64,000 nt of DNA from Pseudo-nitzschia pungens (taxonomy: Eukaryota; Bacillariophyta; Bacillariophyceae; Bacillariales; Bacillariaceae). The stretch is from assembly GCA_037355855.1 (NCBI GenBank), contig CM074759.1, positions 3,534,001 to 3,598,000 of the forward strand, written 5' to 3'. The notes beneath the pieces were generated by a model. That model was not told the origin of the DNA, searched no databases, and saw only the letters and a list, made by a program, of their open reading frames with translations. Positions 11,701 to 21,600 of the stretch are shown here, piece after piece; the stretch's first letter is position 1, and every line of letters begins with the position of its first letter. The position numbers were made by a program, and so were the translations under genes.

Positions 11701-11998
11701 ACAGGGCTTCGTGGAAATAAATCAACCAAACTTTCCCGTCGGTATCTGTGTAGGCCGTAACACAGGTCCCAATAGGAATGTTCTTGATAGGCTCGAGCTC
11801 AGGCGAAAAAGGATGAACATCGACGTGGCTGACGACTTGGTCTTCAAGCAAGATCATATTGGAGCCGGCGGCAGTCGTATCAGCGTGGCTGTCCAGCTCG
11901 CATTGCCCCTCAGGACTGGGTGGGGGGCGCGTGCGCGGGAGATCCATCTGGTACAACAGCCGGCCAACCTTACTTAATTTCGGGCACCGGCCGTCGTT
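8788..11998 (-). pseudogene. pol: copia pol, truncated in reverse transcriptase
   Basis: The open frame follows the gag TGA in the same frame; the first in-frame ATG after it is at MDLPRTRPPP. Domains in order: aspartic protease (CELDSHADTTAAG near the start), a long spacer, integrase with the D-D-E triad visible (WYTDTW, ISDGAREQ, NRAELSIG), an acidic region, then the start of reverse transcriptase (KARLVADGHKVQ, SVPSRDSVRIFF, LDVLSADIQNA). It ends at DIQNA followed by a stop made by fusion to LTR sequence, so the YxDD motif, the thumb and RNase H are missing. The classical HHCC finger is not seen ahead of integrase, as in other diatom copia elements known to me. It would encode protease and integrase only. 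Confidence 0.85.
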
Positions 11999-12001
11999 TC
12001 A
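11999..12001 (-). promoter_or_regulatory. in-frame UGA between copia gag and pol
   Basis: The context reads AAG AAC TGA AAC GAC. Pol stays open in the same frame, with the first ATG about 17 codons on. This layout suggests UGA readthrough to make Gag-Pol. It could also be a simple nonsense mutation in an element that normally has one fused frame. Confidence 0.5.
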
Positions 12002-13993
12002 GTTCTTGGGGGTCTGTCCTTGGTTCGAGCCGTTGCCCTTCTTCTTGCCCTTTCTGCGCCCCTTGGGCCCAAAACTGTTCCCTGCGCCTTGGGTCGCATT
12101 CGCGTTCGCATTCGCGTTCGCGGAGGCAGCAGACGTGGTAGAACTAGTAGACTGAATAGTTCGAGCTTTCTTCTGCTGGCGGAGGTCATACAACTGCTTT
12201 CGTTGTTCCTTGGAGAAGGTCTTGTAGACTTCATAGGGATAAGGCTTGTCCTCAATCTTGCCGCCGTACGATCCACCCTTGTTGCTTCCTTGGTTGCCAC
12301 CACCACCTTGGTGTACAGAGGAGATACTTCGCGCGCGCTTGGTTGCAACCGCACCCATCTTTCGTATGCCAAGGCACCTCTTGAAGTACGAGACGCACTC
12401 GTTGAAGTCCTTGGTGTACTTATCGGTTTCAAAGATCTGGATCTTGGGGTTCTCAAACCGATCGTCTTGGATACTGTGGATGAAACGCATGGTGAAGTCT
12501 TCTTTGTCGTGCAACTTGTTGTGGTTGGAGAGCGTAGTCTGGAAATTCAACCAAGTTCTGCAGTGCTTCTCAAAATCGTATGTTCGAGAGTCTCCTGTGT
12601 AGCGGGAGGTGTACATGCCGGTACGGACCTTGTCAAGAATAGCCGCGACGTTGGTTGCGGAGAAGGCATTCTCGTAGAGATGTAGGAAAGCCGCTCGGGC
12701 GTCCCCAGTCGGATTCTTCGCGTCTTTGTACCTTCGAGTGTAGGCCCAGGCAGGGCCATCACAAACTGCGTTGCAGAGCAACACCCAAACGTCGTGGTTG
12801 TCAGTGACAAATTGCGGGCCTTCAAGCGTGGCGCATCGAACATTATAATCCATCCAGTTGGAAAAAATCCCGTCCTTCCCAACAGTGGCGGATCTCTCTG
12901 CTGCAGTCACCGTCTCTTGCTCCTTCGGACGGATGACGTATGATAGGGGGAACCCTTGTTCATTATACTGAAAGCGGAGGAACTGACGAAAGCTTTCTTC
13001 CCACTGACGGAAGTTGTCAAGGTTGACGAGCTTCGGCGGAGTAATGGACGCTGAGACGGCCTCCTTGTCGGCGGTCTGCATTTCATGTAGGCGTTGGCGA
13101 GTTTGGTCGGCTGCGAGGGGATCACTAAGCCAAGTATGGGCTGTAGGCTTGATACCAATGAGAGGTTGGTAGCGGATCCACTCCGAAAGAAGCCGAAAGG
13201 ATTGTCTGAAGGATAGTCCGATGAATACTCGTTCATGGTAGGGGCACATCGGATGACGACCCCCATTGAAGTCACGGAGGTACTTGGGGAGTTCCTTGGC
13301 AGAGAGCTGTTGGATCGCCTCGATGCTGTTGAGACCATTTCGGAATAGTTCATCCACCGTATCACTGTTACTGAAGCCAGAGAGGATCTTGTGGAGGTCT
13401 AACTCCCTTGAGCTGAGCTTTGCTCCATTCTTGTATCCAGAGATTCCACCATTAGCTTGGGCTGTGGCATGGGCTTGGAGGATTTCAGGACTAGCTCCTG
13501 TAGGGGCGGCGACAGGAGCAGGAGCAGGAGCGGGAGCAGGAGCAGGAGCAGGGGCACGAGCGGCGGCGGCAGCAGCAGCAGCAGCTTCAGCAGCCATTCG
13601 AGCTGCGTTCTCAGCAGCCACACGGGTTGCATTCTCAGCAGCCACTCGGGCCGCATTCTCATTGCGCATTGCTCTGAGTTCTTGAACAGCAGCAAGTAGA
13701 ATCATCTCAGATCGAGGCTGGATGTCAAGGTTGGGTTCTTGTTGGACTCTGGAGGCGCCAAACGCAGCAGGGACAGCAGGAGCAACAGGAGGGACTCCAG
13801 GCGCTCCGACAGGGGGAACACCGGCTCCAGGGGGAACACCGGCTCCAGGTGCTCCAGGGGGGAGAGCGTTGCCTCCAGGGACAGTGCCTCCACCGTCTCC
13901 AGGGGCAGCGCCGTCTCCGGCGGCAGGGACATTTCCAGCAGCACCGGCTCCGGCGGCGGCTGCAGCGATTTGTCTTCTGGTTTGCTTGGCCAT
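11999..13993 (-). CDS. gag: copia Gag polyprotein
   Basis: 664 residues starting at ATG 13993 in a ccATGg context. The N-terminal 180 residues are rich in Ala, Gly and Pro with repeats such as APAPAPAP and a coiled NAARVAAENA repeat. The middle is a globular capsid-like region (FRQSFRLLSEWIRYQPLIGI near residue 270, LYENAFSATNVAAIL near 445). The C-terminus is basic and Asn/Gly-rich, with no CCHC zinc knuckle. The frame ends with TGA at 12001-11999, and pol continues in the same frame after the stop. In a virus-like particle it would package the element RNA. The frame appears intact. Confidence 0.85.
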   Translation of the reverse strand: MAKQTRRQIAAAAAGAGAAGNVPAAGDGAAPGDGGGTVPGGNALPPGAPGAGVPPGAGVPPVGAPGVPPVAPAVPAAFGASRVQQEPNLDIQPRSEMILLAAVQELRAMRNENAARVAAENATRVAAENAARMAAEAAAAAAAAARAPAPAPAPAPAPAPVAAPTGASPEILQAHATAQANGGISGYKNGAKLSSRELDLHKILSGFSNSDTVDELFRNGLNSIEAIQQLSAKELPKYLRDFNGGRHPMCPYHERVFIGLSFRQSFRLLSEWIRYQPLIGIKPTAHTWLSDPLAADQTRQRLHEMQTADKEAVSASITPPKLVNLDNFRQWEESFRQFLRFQYNEQGFPLSYVIRPKEQETVTAAERSATVGKDGIFSNWMDYNVRCATLEGPQFVTDNHDVWVLLCNAVCDGPAWAYTRRYKDAKNPTGDARAAFLHLYENAFSATNVAAILDKVRTGMYTSRYTGDSRTYDFEKHCRTWLNFQTTLSNHNKLHDKEDFTMRFIHSIQDDRFENPKIQIFETDKYTKDFNECVSYFKRCLGIRKMGAVATKRARSISSVHQGGGGNQGSNKGGSYGGKIEDKPYPYEVYKTFSKEQRKQLYDLRQQKKARTIQSTSSTTSAASANANANANATQGAGNSFGPKGRRKGKKKGNGSNQGQTPKN

Positions 13994-14010
13994 GGTTGTT
14001 TTGCTTTGAC

Positions 14011-14030
14011 TTGCTCTGAGTAACTAACTT
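14011..14030. repeat. LINE target-site duplication, left copy
   Basis: ttgctctgagtaactaactt, repeated exactly at 24347-24366. Together they bracket the LINE and rejoin the copia leader when the LINE is removed. Confidence 0.9.
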
Positions 14031-15735
14031 ACAATTTTGCAACGCGCGATTTTGTCCGACGTTCCGATGTTCCAGTACTTAAAACACGTATATTTCTACA
14101 CAACTTTCCCCTTTGATATCTCACTCACTTCTAAAGCTCCTACAACAACACCAAGCACTACACCTATTAACAGAGACCTCCCCTATCTGATTCTGCTGTT
14201 TCTTTGGCTGCTCCTTGCTTCCTTTGGTTGCTTTGGTTGCTTGCTTCCCTGCCGGTCGGTCGATCGCTTCGGCAGCAACGAGCAAACAAGGACACATAAT
14301 TTCTACAGAACTTCCAGTACTAATTTCTACAGCTGATTCCGCTTTGTCTCCGAGCTCGGTTTGTTTTTCGATCTGTTTTCAAGCTATCTTTTTATTTAAC
14401 GCTATACAGTCTTTCAAGCCCCTTAAGTGATACCCACTTAACGTTCTACATTCTTCAAGATCGAACCCACTTAACGTTCTACATTCTTCAAGATTGAACA
14501 CATATACACCCCCCTTCTAGAAGGTTCCTACTCGCTGATCCTTAAGTATTTGCAAGTTCGCGCGAGCATATCTTCCAGTTCCCCCTTTATTTTCAAGCCA
14601 ATTGCCCACTACTCCTTAAGTGTTTATCACTTAAGCGTACCCCTGTTTCCTAGCCAAGCCCCCTAGTCCCTTAAGTGTTTTCGCTTAAGGCTCCCCCTAC
14701 TACATCTGTTTTCAAGCCAAGACCAACTGATTCTTAAGTACCTCCTACTTATTGCACTCTTGTTTCCAAGACTACAGTTACTATCGCCCCTTGTTTTCAA
14801 GACTACAATTCCCCTGGTCCCTAAGTGCTCGCGAGTCCCCTGATCCCTAAGTGTTTTCGCTATTAAGCAACCCCAACTTGAACTTCAAGTTCGACACTGT
14901 TTTCAAGACACAAGCCTCCCTCTGGTCCCTAGGTTTTTCTACTAAAGCCCCTGTTTTCAAGCAAACAGCTTCCCTGGTCCCTACGTGTTCGGGAGTTCCC
15001 TGTTCCCTAAGTACCTGTTTTCCAGCAAGCACCTTCCCTGGCCCCTAAGTGTCTCGCTCAAGGTCCCTGTTTTCAAGCCAATTGCCCCTGGATACTGTTT
15101 CCACTTATAAGTACTCGTGAGTTTGAACTTCAAGTTCCCTCCTGAGCCTTTTAAGTGTGCCCTGCTATTGATATCCCCCGGTCCCTAAGTGTTCCTACTA
15201 AAGCCCCTGTTTTCAAGCTACTAGCTTCCCTGGGGGCTGCTATATCTCAATTCGAATCATATCTGATTCGAAATTTCAAGCCAGTGGGCTGCTGTATTTC
15301 AATTCGAATCATATCTGACTCGAAATTTTTCAAGCCTACAAGCCTACCGTACACGAGTGCTCAAGTACGATTTTCAGAGTTCCACGTTACGCGCAGCGCT
15401 CCAATCCTACACGATTTGCAGTAGTTGTAAAATTGTTCAAATTTGCACAATTTTACGAGTAGTACAAGCCAAGCCTACACGATTTGCAGAGCTCTTCCGC
15501 GCGCAGAGTTTTTGTGCTCCAAGTGTGAGACAAATTTTGCTCGTTTGTGGGTGTGCTCCAGTATATTTTTTGGATCCCCAGGGACCTTTTCCTTGTCCAG
15601 ACCAAGGTTAACCTTGTTGTTGCTGCTGCACCCTGTTTCCAGGCTACACCCATCTGTATATATACATACAGGTTAACACTGACAGCCTACCAGCGCCCGA
15701 GCCAACACGCCTAATCAGCCTATACTTGCCCCACC
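14031..15735 (+). promoter_or_regulatory. LINE 5' untranslated region and internal promoter region
   Basis: It starts acaattttgcaacgcgcgat. A block at 14100-14360 is shared with the inverted copies at 2.3-3.3 kb. It is followed by modules with ctgttttcaagc and gtccctaagtgttttcgc or cttaagtgttttcgcttaag, the last being self-complementary arms. Two copies of an attcgaatcatatctga module lie at 15250-15330. A LINE that transposes full length needs an internal promoter here, but no specific element was recognised. Confidence 0.6.
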
Positions 15736-18693
15736 ATGCCTCTTCCCCCGCCAGCTTCCAGGCGGAAAAGGCCTCCCTTGCCTGCCACTCCTTCAAACAA
15801 ACGCGCCTTTATGGGGACTCCTTCCCGCCGACCACCTGCTGGTTCCGTTCTTCAGGCTACTCCCTCTCCCCCTCCCTCTCCCCGTCCAGCTAGGGATTCG
15901 CTCCCTTCTGATGATGATATGTCCTTCACTTCTGCTGTGTCTACTGGTGCACTAGATGATGTTGATATAAGCACTGAGCAGTCAGGCACTGGGCATTCAG
16001 ACACAGGGCATTCAGGCAGTGGGCAGTCCGACAGTGGGAAGTCTGACAGTGGAAAGTCCACCAGTGGGGAGTCCATCAGTGGGAAGTCCAACAGTGGGAC
16101 GTCCAACAGTGGGAAGCCCAGCAGTGAGCAGTCCAACAGTGAGACGTCCGTGGATGGTCAGCCCGGCTCTGAGCACTCAGACTCTAAGCACCCTCCTTCC
16201 AAGGTCTCTCCTTCCAAGTCTAGTCTGAAACAAGCTACTCTTGCATTTCGCTCTGACACACCGTCTACAGAGCGACATGCCCTACGCCAGAAAGCCCTGG
16301 CTGCTGCCAACAAAGCTCACTCAGATTCCTTCCTCTGGTGCTTCTACGGTAAGGGGCCTTTTACTGGTCGTGCTTCCATTCCCACTCCCATCCAAACTTT
16401 TCGTAAAACTCCAGCAGGATCCCGGCTATGGACTGGGTGTCCAAGTCCCACTCACTTCTTCAGCAAGAAAGATGGGAATGACAAGAAATCCATCCATGAT
16501 GTCTGTCAGTCTGCCATCCCTCCAGCATATGCTCAAGCTTTTCCTGACAACCCTGATTGGAGAACTGCTTCTGTGGAGTCCCTGGTTTCCCTTGCTACTC
16601 TCTGCTTTCAAGCCTCTGCAGACTGGACCAAGCAACCTTCCGGCCATGCTCTGAGGAGATGTCTTATTGGTTTGGCCAAGATGTCACCTGAGTGTTTTGA
16701 CACCATGTACTGTGAAGGGAACCTTTTGCCCAGCACTGAAGGAAAAGTTTGGTTGGCAGCTAACCAGGTGCTTGGCTCCCACTGGCATTTCAAGAAGAGA
16801 CCTCCTCCACCTGCGCCAACTGCAGTTGATGATGCTTCCACTTCCAAATCAGTGTCCTTTCTTCCTGGTGGTGGTGATGCTACTGTCTTGTCCTCTTCTG
16901 CTGGGCATTTCCTCCAACGCCGAGGGGTTTGCTCCAGTGATTCTAGAGCTCCAGTGGATGTCACTGCTGGCACCAAGTGTTCTCATAGTTCTTATGTCAC
17001 TCTGTCCCTTCCAAGGTTGATGTCACAACACCCTGGGGAACTGTATGATGAGCTGCTCAAGTCTCTCAAGGAAGCTTTGGATCTTCTATGGACTGTTGAC
17101 AAGCGCCTGGTGTTGTATGTTTTTCCCTCCAGAGCCAGGCTCAACCCCAAGGCCAAGCCTGTTACCAAGCTTTGGACTACCCTTCCTGACAGGAAAACCT
17201 TGGAATTGTATGTTGCTCAGCTCTGGCTTCGCAGTAGAACTGCTCCTCATCTACGCTTCTTTGTGGGACACAGTGCTTCCCTGGAGACTCTATTTTCTGC
17301 CCAGTTGCTCCAGAGACTCAGAGACCGTGACATGGACCTGAAGTTTGACCACATACAGGCCCCAGTTATTGTCACCTGTGGTTTTCTTCTTGGATCCTAC
17401 ATGCAGAGTTTTGATCTTGACCACTACAACGAATTGCTTCAGACTCATCCCAGGTTTCAGGCATGTCCTATTGCTGTTATCAGGAAGAATATCAGCCTTG
17501 ACAACTCCAGAACTCCTGATCCCAATCCGGTTCTGGCTGCTCATGTTTTATGTGATGCAACAAAGCGCGCCCAAACTGTTAAGCTCCTCAAAGCCCAGTT
17601 CAACCGTTGCAAACCTTCAGACATTGCCTCTTTACCTGATGGTAAATTCTACAAGTTTATTGAGACAGCTACCAATCCTTCTGACAGACCTCTTCCCCCC
17701 TCCAAGCTCAAGACTGTCCGCCAGGCTAAGCACCGCCAAGCCAAATTTATTGAGAGCCATGAAACTGCTCCTGTTCTGGGGGTAGTTGATCTTGATCTTC
17801 CAGTTGACTTGGGCCAAGGGCTGGGTTTGAAGACACTGCGCAGTGTGCTTCTGGGTATCAGAACCCGTGACAATTGGTCATGGCCTCTTTTTCTTTCTGT
17901 TGATACCAGTTCATACCGAGGCGAGATCCTTGCTTTGTACAACATCACTACCAAGGCTGAAGCAATGGCCATGTTGTCTTTCCTGCCTATTTTTCTGGAA
18001 GCTCAGTATGGTTCTTGTGTTAGACAATGGTTCTCTTCTGAGTGCTTGACTGAAATGGAAGCTTACCATTGGGATGATGCAGTCAATTGTGTTGTGGAAA
18101 CTGCACCTGCTGCAGATCCAATGCAGGATAACTCTCTTCCCTTTTTTGGTGATGGGGATGCAAGAGATTGGGAACTTGTTGATGATGACTTGTCAGTTGA
18201 CCTTGCCCCAGACCTCACTTTTGATCTGGATTTGCACTTTAACCTCCAAGCCCGTGCTGACAGTGGTGGTGGAGGCTTTGATGATTCTCAATCCATGGAT
18301 ACTTTAGCGACTGGCACTTCCAATCTTACTGCTGTCCAGGCCTCAGCGCCTGCAGGTGCTGTTCCTCCTGGCGGTGATCCTACCCATGTGGCCAAGGCTG
18401 ATGCCTCCCCTGGTATCTCTCCTGAAGTTCCCCCTGAAGTTCCTGACCCTCCCCATAATGCCATGGCTGGTGACCTCACTGTGGTCTCTCCTGAGTCCTC
18501 AACTGCAGTTCCTGCTGCCGGTGGTGGGGAAGATGCAGCCTCTGCATTGAGGCTTGGAGTTGCTGCAATTGCATTCTCTTCCAGTCATGATGCTAGTGTC
18601 AGTGACTTGAGCCATGCCAATGTCTCCACCAAATCAGCTCCGGCAACTCTTCCTTCCGTGCGACAGACTCGGTTTCCTTCTGATCATGGTTAG
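15736..18693 (+). CDS. LINE ORF1 protein (985 aa)
   Basis: Starts at caccATG (15736) and ends TAG at 18693. The N-terminus is Pro/Arg-rich and basic. Residues about 83-146 are a serine/glycine tandem repeat (units like SDSGK, SNSGT) encoded by 15-bp repeats. A large globular region of about 420 residues (roughly 455-875) follows and is the part retained in the second LINE copy at 59.0 kb, where it is conserved nearly residue for residue. The C-terminus is Pro/Ala-rich. I recognise no zinc knuckle, RRM or known ORF1 fold. By position it should bind LINE RNA. The stop overlaps the ORF2 start in the sequence ATGGTTAG. Confidence 0.85.
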   Translation: MPLPPPASRRKRPPLPATPSNKRAFMGTPSRRPPAGSVLQATPSPPPSPRPARDSLPSDDDMSFTSAVSTGALDDVDISTEQSGTGHSDTGHSGSGQSDSGKSDSGKSTSGESISGKSNSGTSNSGKPSSEQSNSETSVDGQPGSEHSDSKHPPSKVSPSKSSLKQATLAFRSDTPSTERHALRQKALAAANKAHSDSFLWCFYGKGPFTGRASIPTPIQTFRKTPAGSRLWTGCPSPTHFFSKKDGNDKKSIHDVCQSAIPPAYAQAFPDNPDWRTASVESLVSLATLCFQASADWTKQPSGHALRRCLIGLAKMSPECFDTMYCEGNLLPSTEGKVWLAANQVLGSHWHFKKRPPPPAPTAVDDASTSKSVSFLPGGGDATVLSSSAGHFLQRRGVCSSDSRAPVDVTAGTKCSHSSYVTLSLPRLMSQHPGELYDELLKSLKEALDLLWTVDKRLVLYVFPSRARLNPKAKPVTKLWTTLPDRKTLELYVAQLWLRSRTAPHLRFFVGHSASLETLFSAQLLQRLRDRDMDLKFDHIQAPVIVTCGFLLGSYMQSFDLDHYNELLQTHPRFQACPIAVIRKNISLDNSRTPDPNPVLAAHVLCDATKRAQTVKLLKAQFNRCKPSDIASLPDGKFYKFIETATNPSDRPLPPSKLKTVRQAKHRQAKFIESHETAPVLGVVDLDLPVDLGQGLGLKTLRSVLLGIRTRDNWSWPLFLSVDTSSYRGEILALYNITTKAEAMAMLSFLPIFLEAQYGSCVRQWFSSECLTEMEAYHWDDAVNCVVETAPAADPMQDNSLPFFGDGDARDWELVDDDLSVDLAPDLTFDLDLHFNLQARADSGGGGFDDSQSMDTLATGTSNLTAVQASAPAGAVPPGGDPTHVAKADASPGISPEVPPEVPDPPHNAMAGDLTVVSPESSTAVPAAGGGEDAASALRLGVAAIAFSSSHDASVSDLSHANVSTKSAPATLPSVRQTRFPSDHG

Positions 18694-21600
18694 CTCTTCT
18701 GGTATGAGGTGTGATGGGATGCCTTCCAATCCAAATCCCATCAATGCTTCTCCTGTTTCTCCCTTTTCCCCCTCCGCCTCTTCCCCTGTCTCTCATTTTG
18801 TCCAATTAACTCTTCATGGAGACTCTCTTGCTGCTAAGGATTCTGACAGTTTTGGTCATTCCTTCCCTCAAGCTCCATCATCTAATTCCACCATCATCAC
18901 CTTCCAAAACATTGGACCCCAGCGTAGAGCTGCCTTTATGTCCATGTCCAAGCACAACGCCCGTCAATTTGTCAAGAGCAATGCCAGTGTGGCTCTTTTT
19001 GCTGAACATTGTTTGAATGAATCCAAACTCCTGCCCTGTGATCTTTTCAATCGGCGCATGAAGAATGTCTGTCCCTCAAGTTTTTCCTATCTTGCCAACA
19101 ACAAGCATGAAGCTTCTGACTGCTCATGGCTTCAGCCTGGTGGCACAGGGTTTTCCATTGATCAACTGTTCAGTTCCCACAAGATTGCCCATGGGGCTGA
19201 TCCTTCTGGTCTTGGAAGATGGTCCTTTGTCAAGTTTCAAGGCAGGGATGGCTACAATGTCACCATGTTTTCTGCTTACTGCCCAGTTGAAAATGATAGG
19301 GATCTTGGTTCAGTCTGGAATCAACAGTGCCGCTACTTTCAAGCAGCTGAAAATCTTTTCAGTCCCAATCCATGCATTCTTTTTCACAGGGATTTGACTG
19401 CTGCCCTTCAGGTCTGCCTGGGTGCAGGTGACCAGGTCATTGTTGGGATTGACCAGAATGCTGATGTCCGGACTGATGGCTTGTCTTTTGAGCTCCAGGC
19501 TCTGGGTTTCAGAGAGGCCATTCTTACCATGCATAGTAAGTCTTCTCCTCCTGCCACTCACAACAGAAACACTACCAGAACACCAATTGATGCCATTTGG
19601 GTCTCTGAGAATGTTGATGTTCTCAGGGCTGGGTATTGTCCCTTTGGTGGTGCCCAGGGTATGGAATCTGACCATAGAATGCTTTGGATTGAAGTCTGTA
19701 ATTGCAGCCTCATGGGCAAACATCTGCCACCTCCTGTGAGATTCTCTTTTTCCAAACTCCAGTCCTCCCACCCTCATCTGCGCCAACGGTATTTCAAGCG
19801 AGTGAGGCACAGCTTTCTCAAGGCTGGAGTGTTTTCTCTCCAAGCTAAGCTGGAGCACCTACTGGCTCAGTTTCAGTCTGGGGATATTTCTGTGCGCGCT
19901 GATCTCATCACCACCTATGAAGTACTCCATGAAACTTCCACCTCTCTCAGGCTCTCTGTTGAACAAAACCTCTGCCACACTAGAGCTGGTCTGGTTCCAT
20001 GGTCCCCGCAGCTGCAAGTCTATCGTGATACAATTGACTTTTGGAGGCGTGTTGTTAAGTTGCGACAGGGTGTGTCCACCAGTCATACTGTTTTGAAACG
20101 GCTGGCATGCAAGCTTTCTCTCTACAAAGGAGAACACAGTGACCTTTCCAGTGCTCTCCTCCATCTGAAACAAGCTTACAAGCAATACCGGGCAGTGAAG
20201 AAATTGGCCCCCTCATGGAGAGACTTCTTCAATCAAGGCCTGGTGGATGCACTTCTTGCTGAAGGCAAGCCTCACAACCAGACTGCTTCCCAGATTCGTG
20301 CCAGGATGCGCAGGGAACGTCTTCAAAGAGAGCTTGGTCTTGCTGCTCGGTCTATTCGGGGACGTGTCAACAAGTCAGCAGTCTTGCGAGCTATTGCAGT
20401 TGGCCATGATGGTGTTGAACAGGTCTTGGAGTCTCAGTCTACTATGGTACCAGCTATGGCTGAATCCAATGTCCGGCGTCAACAGCAGTGTCTTGGCACT
20501 CCTTCCATGACTCCCTCCTTCATTCAAGATTTCGGCTACCTAGGCACTGCCCAGGCTGCGACTCATGTTCTTGATGGCACATATAATCCTCCTCCTGCCA
20601 CTGACAAATACCTTTCTGAATTTCTTTCCTGTCTCAAAGTCCCTGACTCTATACTGAGTTTGCCCCCCTTTGACTATTCAGTGTGTCCAGCTGACAATGA
20701 TGCTGCCTGGAAACGCCAGAGGGAACGCACAGCAAGTGAACCTTCTTGTTTGAGTTTTGCCCACCACAAGGCATTTGCCATGGATCCCCAGCTGAACAAG
20801 TTTGACACTCTCCTGAGATCCGTCCCATTGATTGTTGGCTTCTCTCCTTCTGCTTGGCAGGTCATCACTGATGTTGAGATCTTCAAGAAACCTGGTGAAT
20901 ATAGAGTGGATAAGATGAGGCTTATTCAGCTGATGTCTCCTGAGTTCCAAATCAACAACAAGATGATTGGTAGACGCATTCTTGCCTATGCTGAACGTGC
21001 CAATGCCGTGGCTGTTGATCAACATGGAAGCAGGAAACACCACAAGGCCATCAACACCTGCCTGAACAAGAAGCTCATCTGTGATGTGTTGCGGCAGAAG
21101 CGCAGATCCGGTGCTGTTGCTATGAATGATGCCAAGGGCTGCTTATGATAGAATCTCTCATCCTATTGCAGGTCTCACTCTCCAGAGCTTTGGGGTTCCT
21201 GCCCATGTGTGTGAAGTTCTTCTGTCTACTCTGCAACATGCTAAGCATCACATCAAAACTGGTTTTGGTCGGTCCGGCCCTGTGTATGGTGATGAACCTG
21301 TTCCTCTCAGTGGTTGTGGCCAAGGCAATGGTATTGGTCCAACTCTTTGGGCCTTGGTGTCAACAATTGTCTTCCGAATGATGCAACAGGCTGGGCATGG
21401 TGTCCATCTTATCACTTCTTTGTCACTGCAACTGGTTTCTCTTGTGGGTTTTGCCTTTGTGGATGACACAGATTTGTTTTGTGCTGGCTCTGATTCCTCA
21501 ACATCTGGTGAGGAATTGGCTGTTGATTTTCAGGCAGCTCTTGACCGATGGGCTGGAGGGATTATTGCCACTGGTGGTGCGATTGAACCTGCCAAATCCT

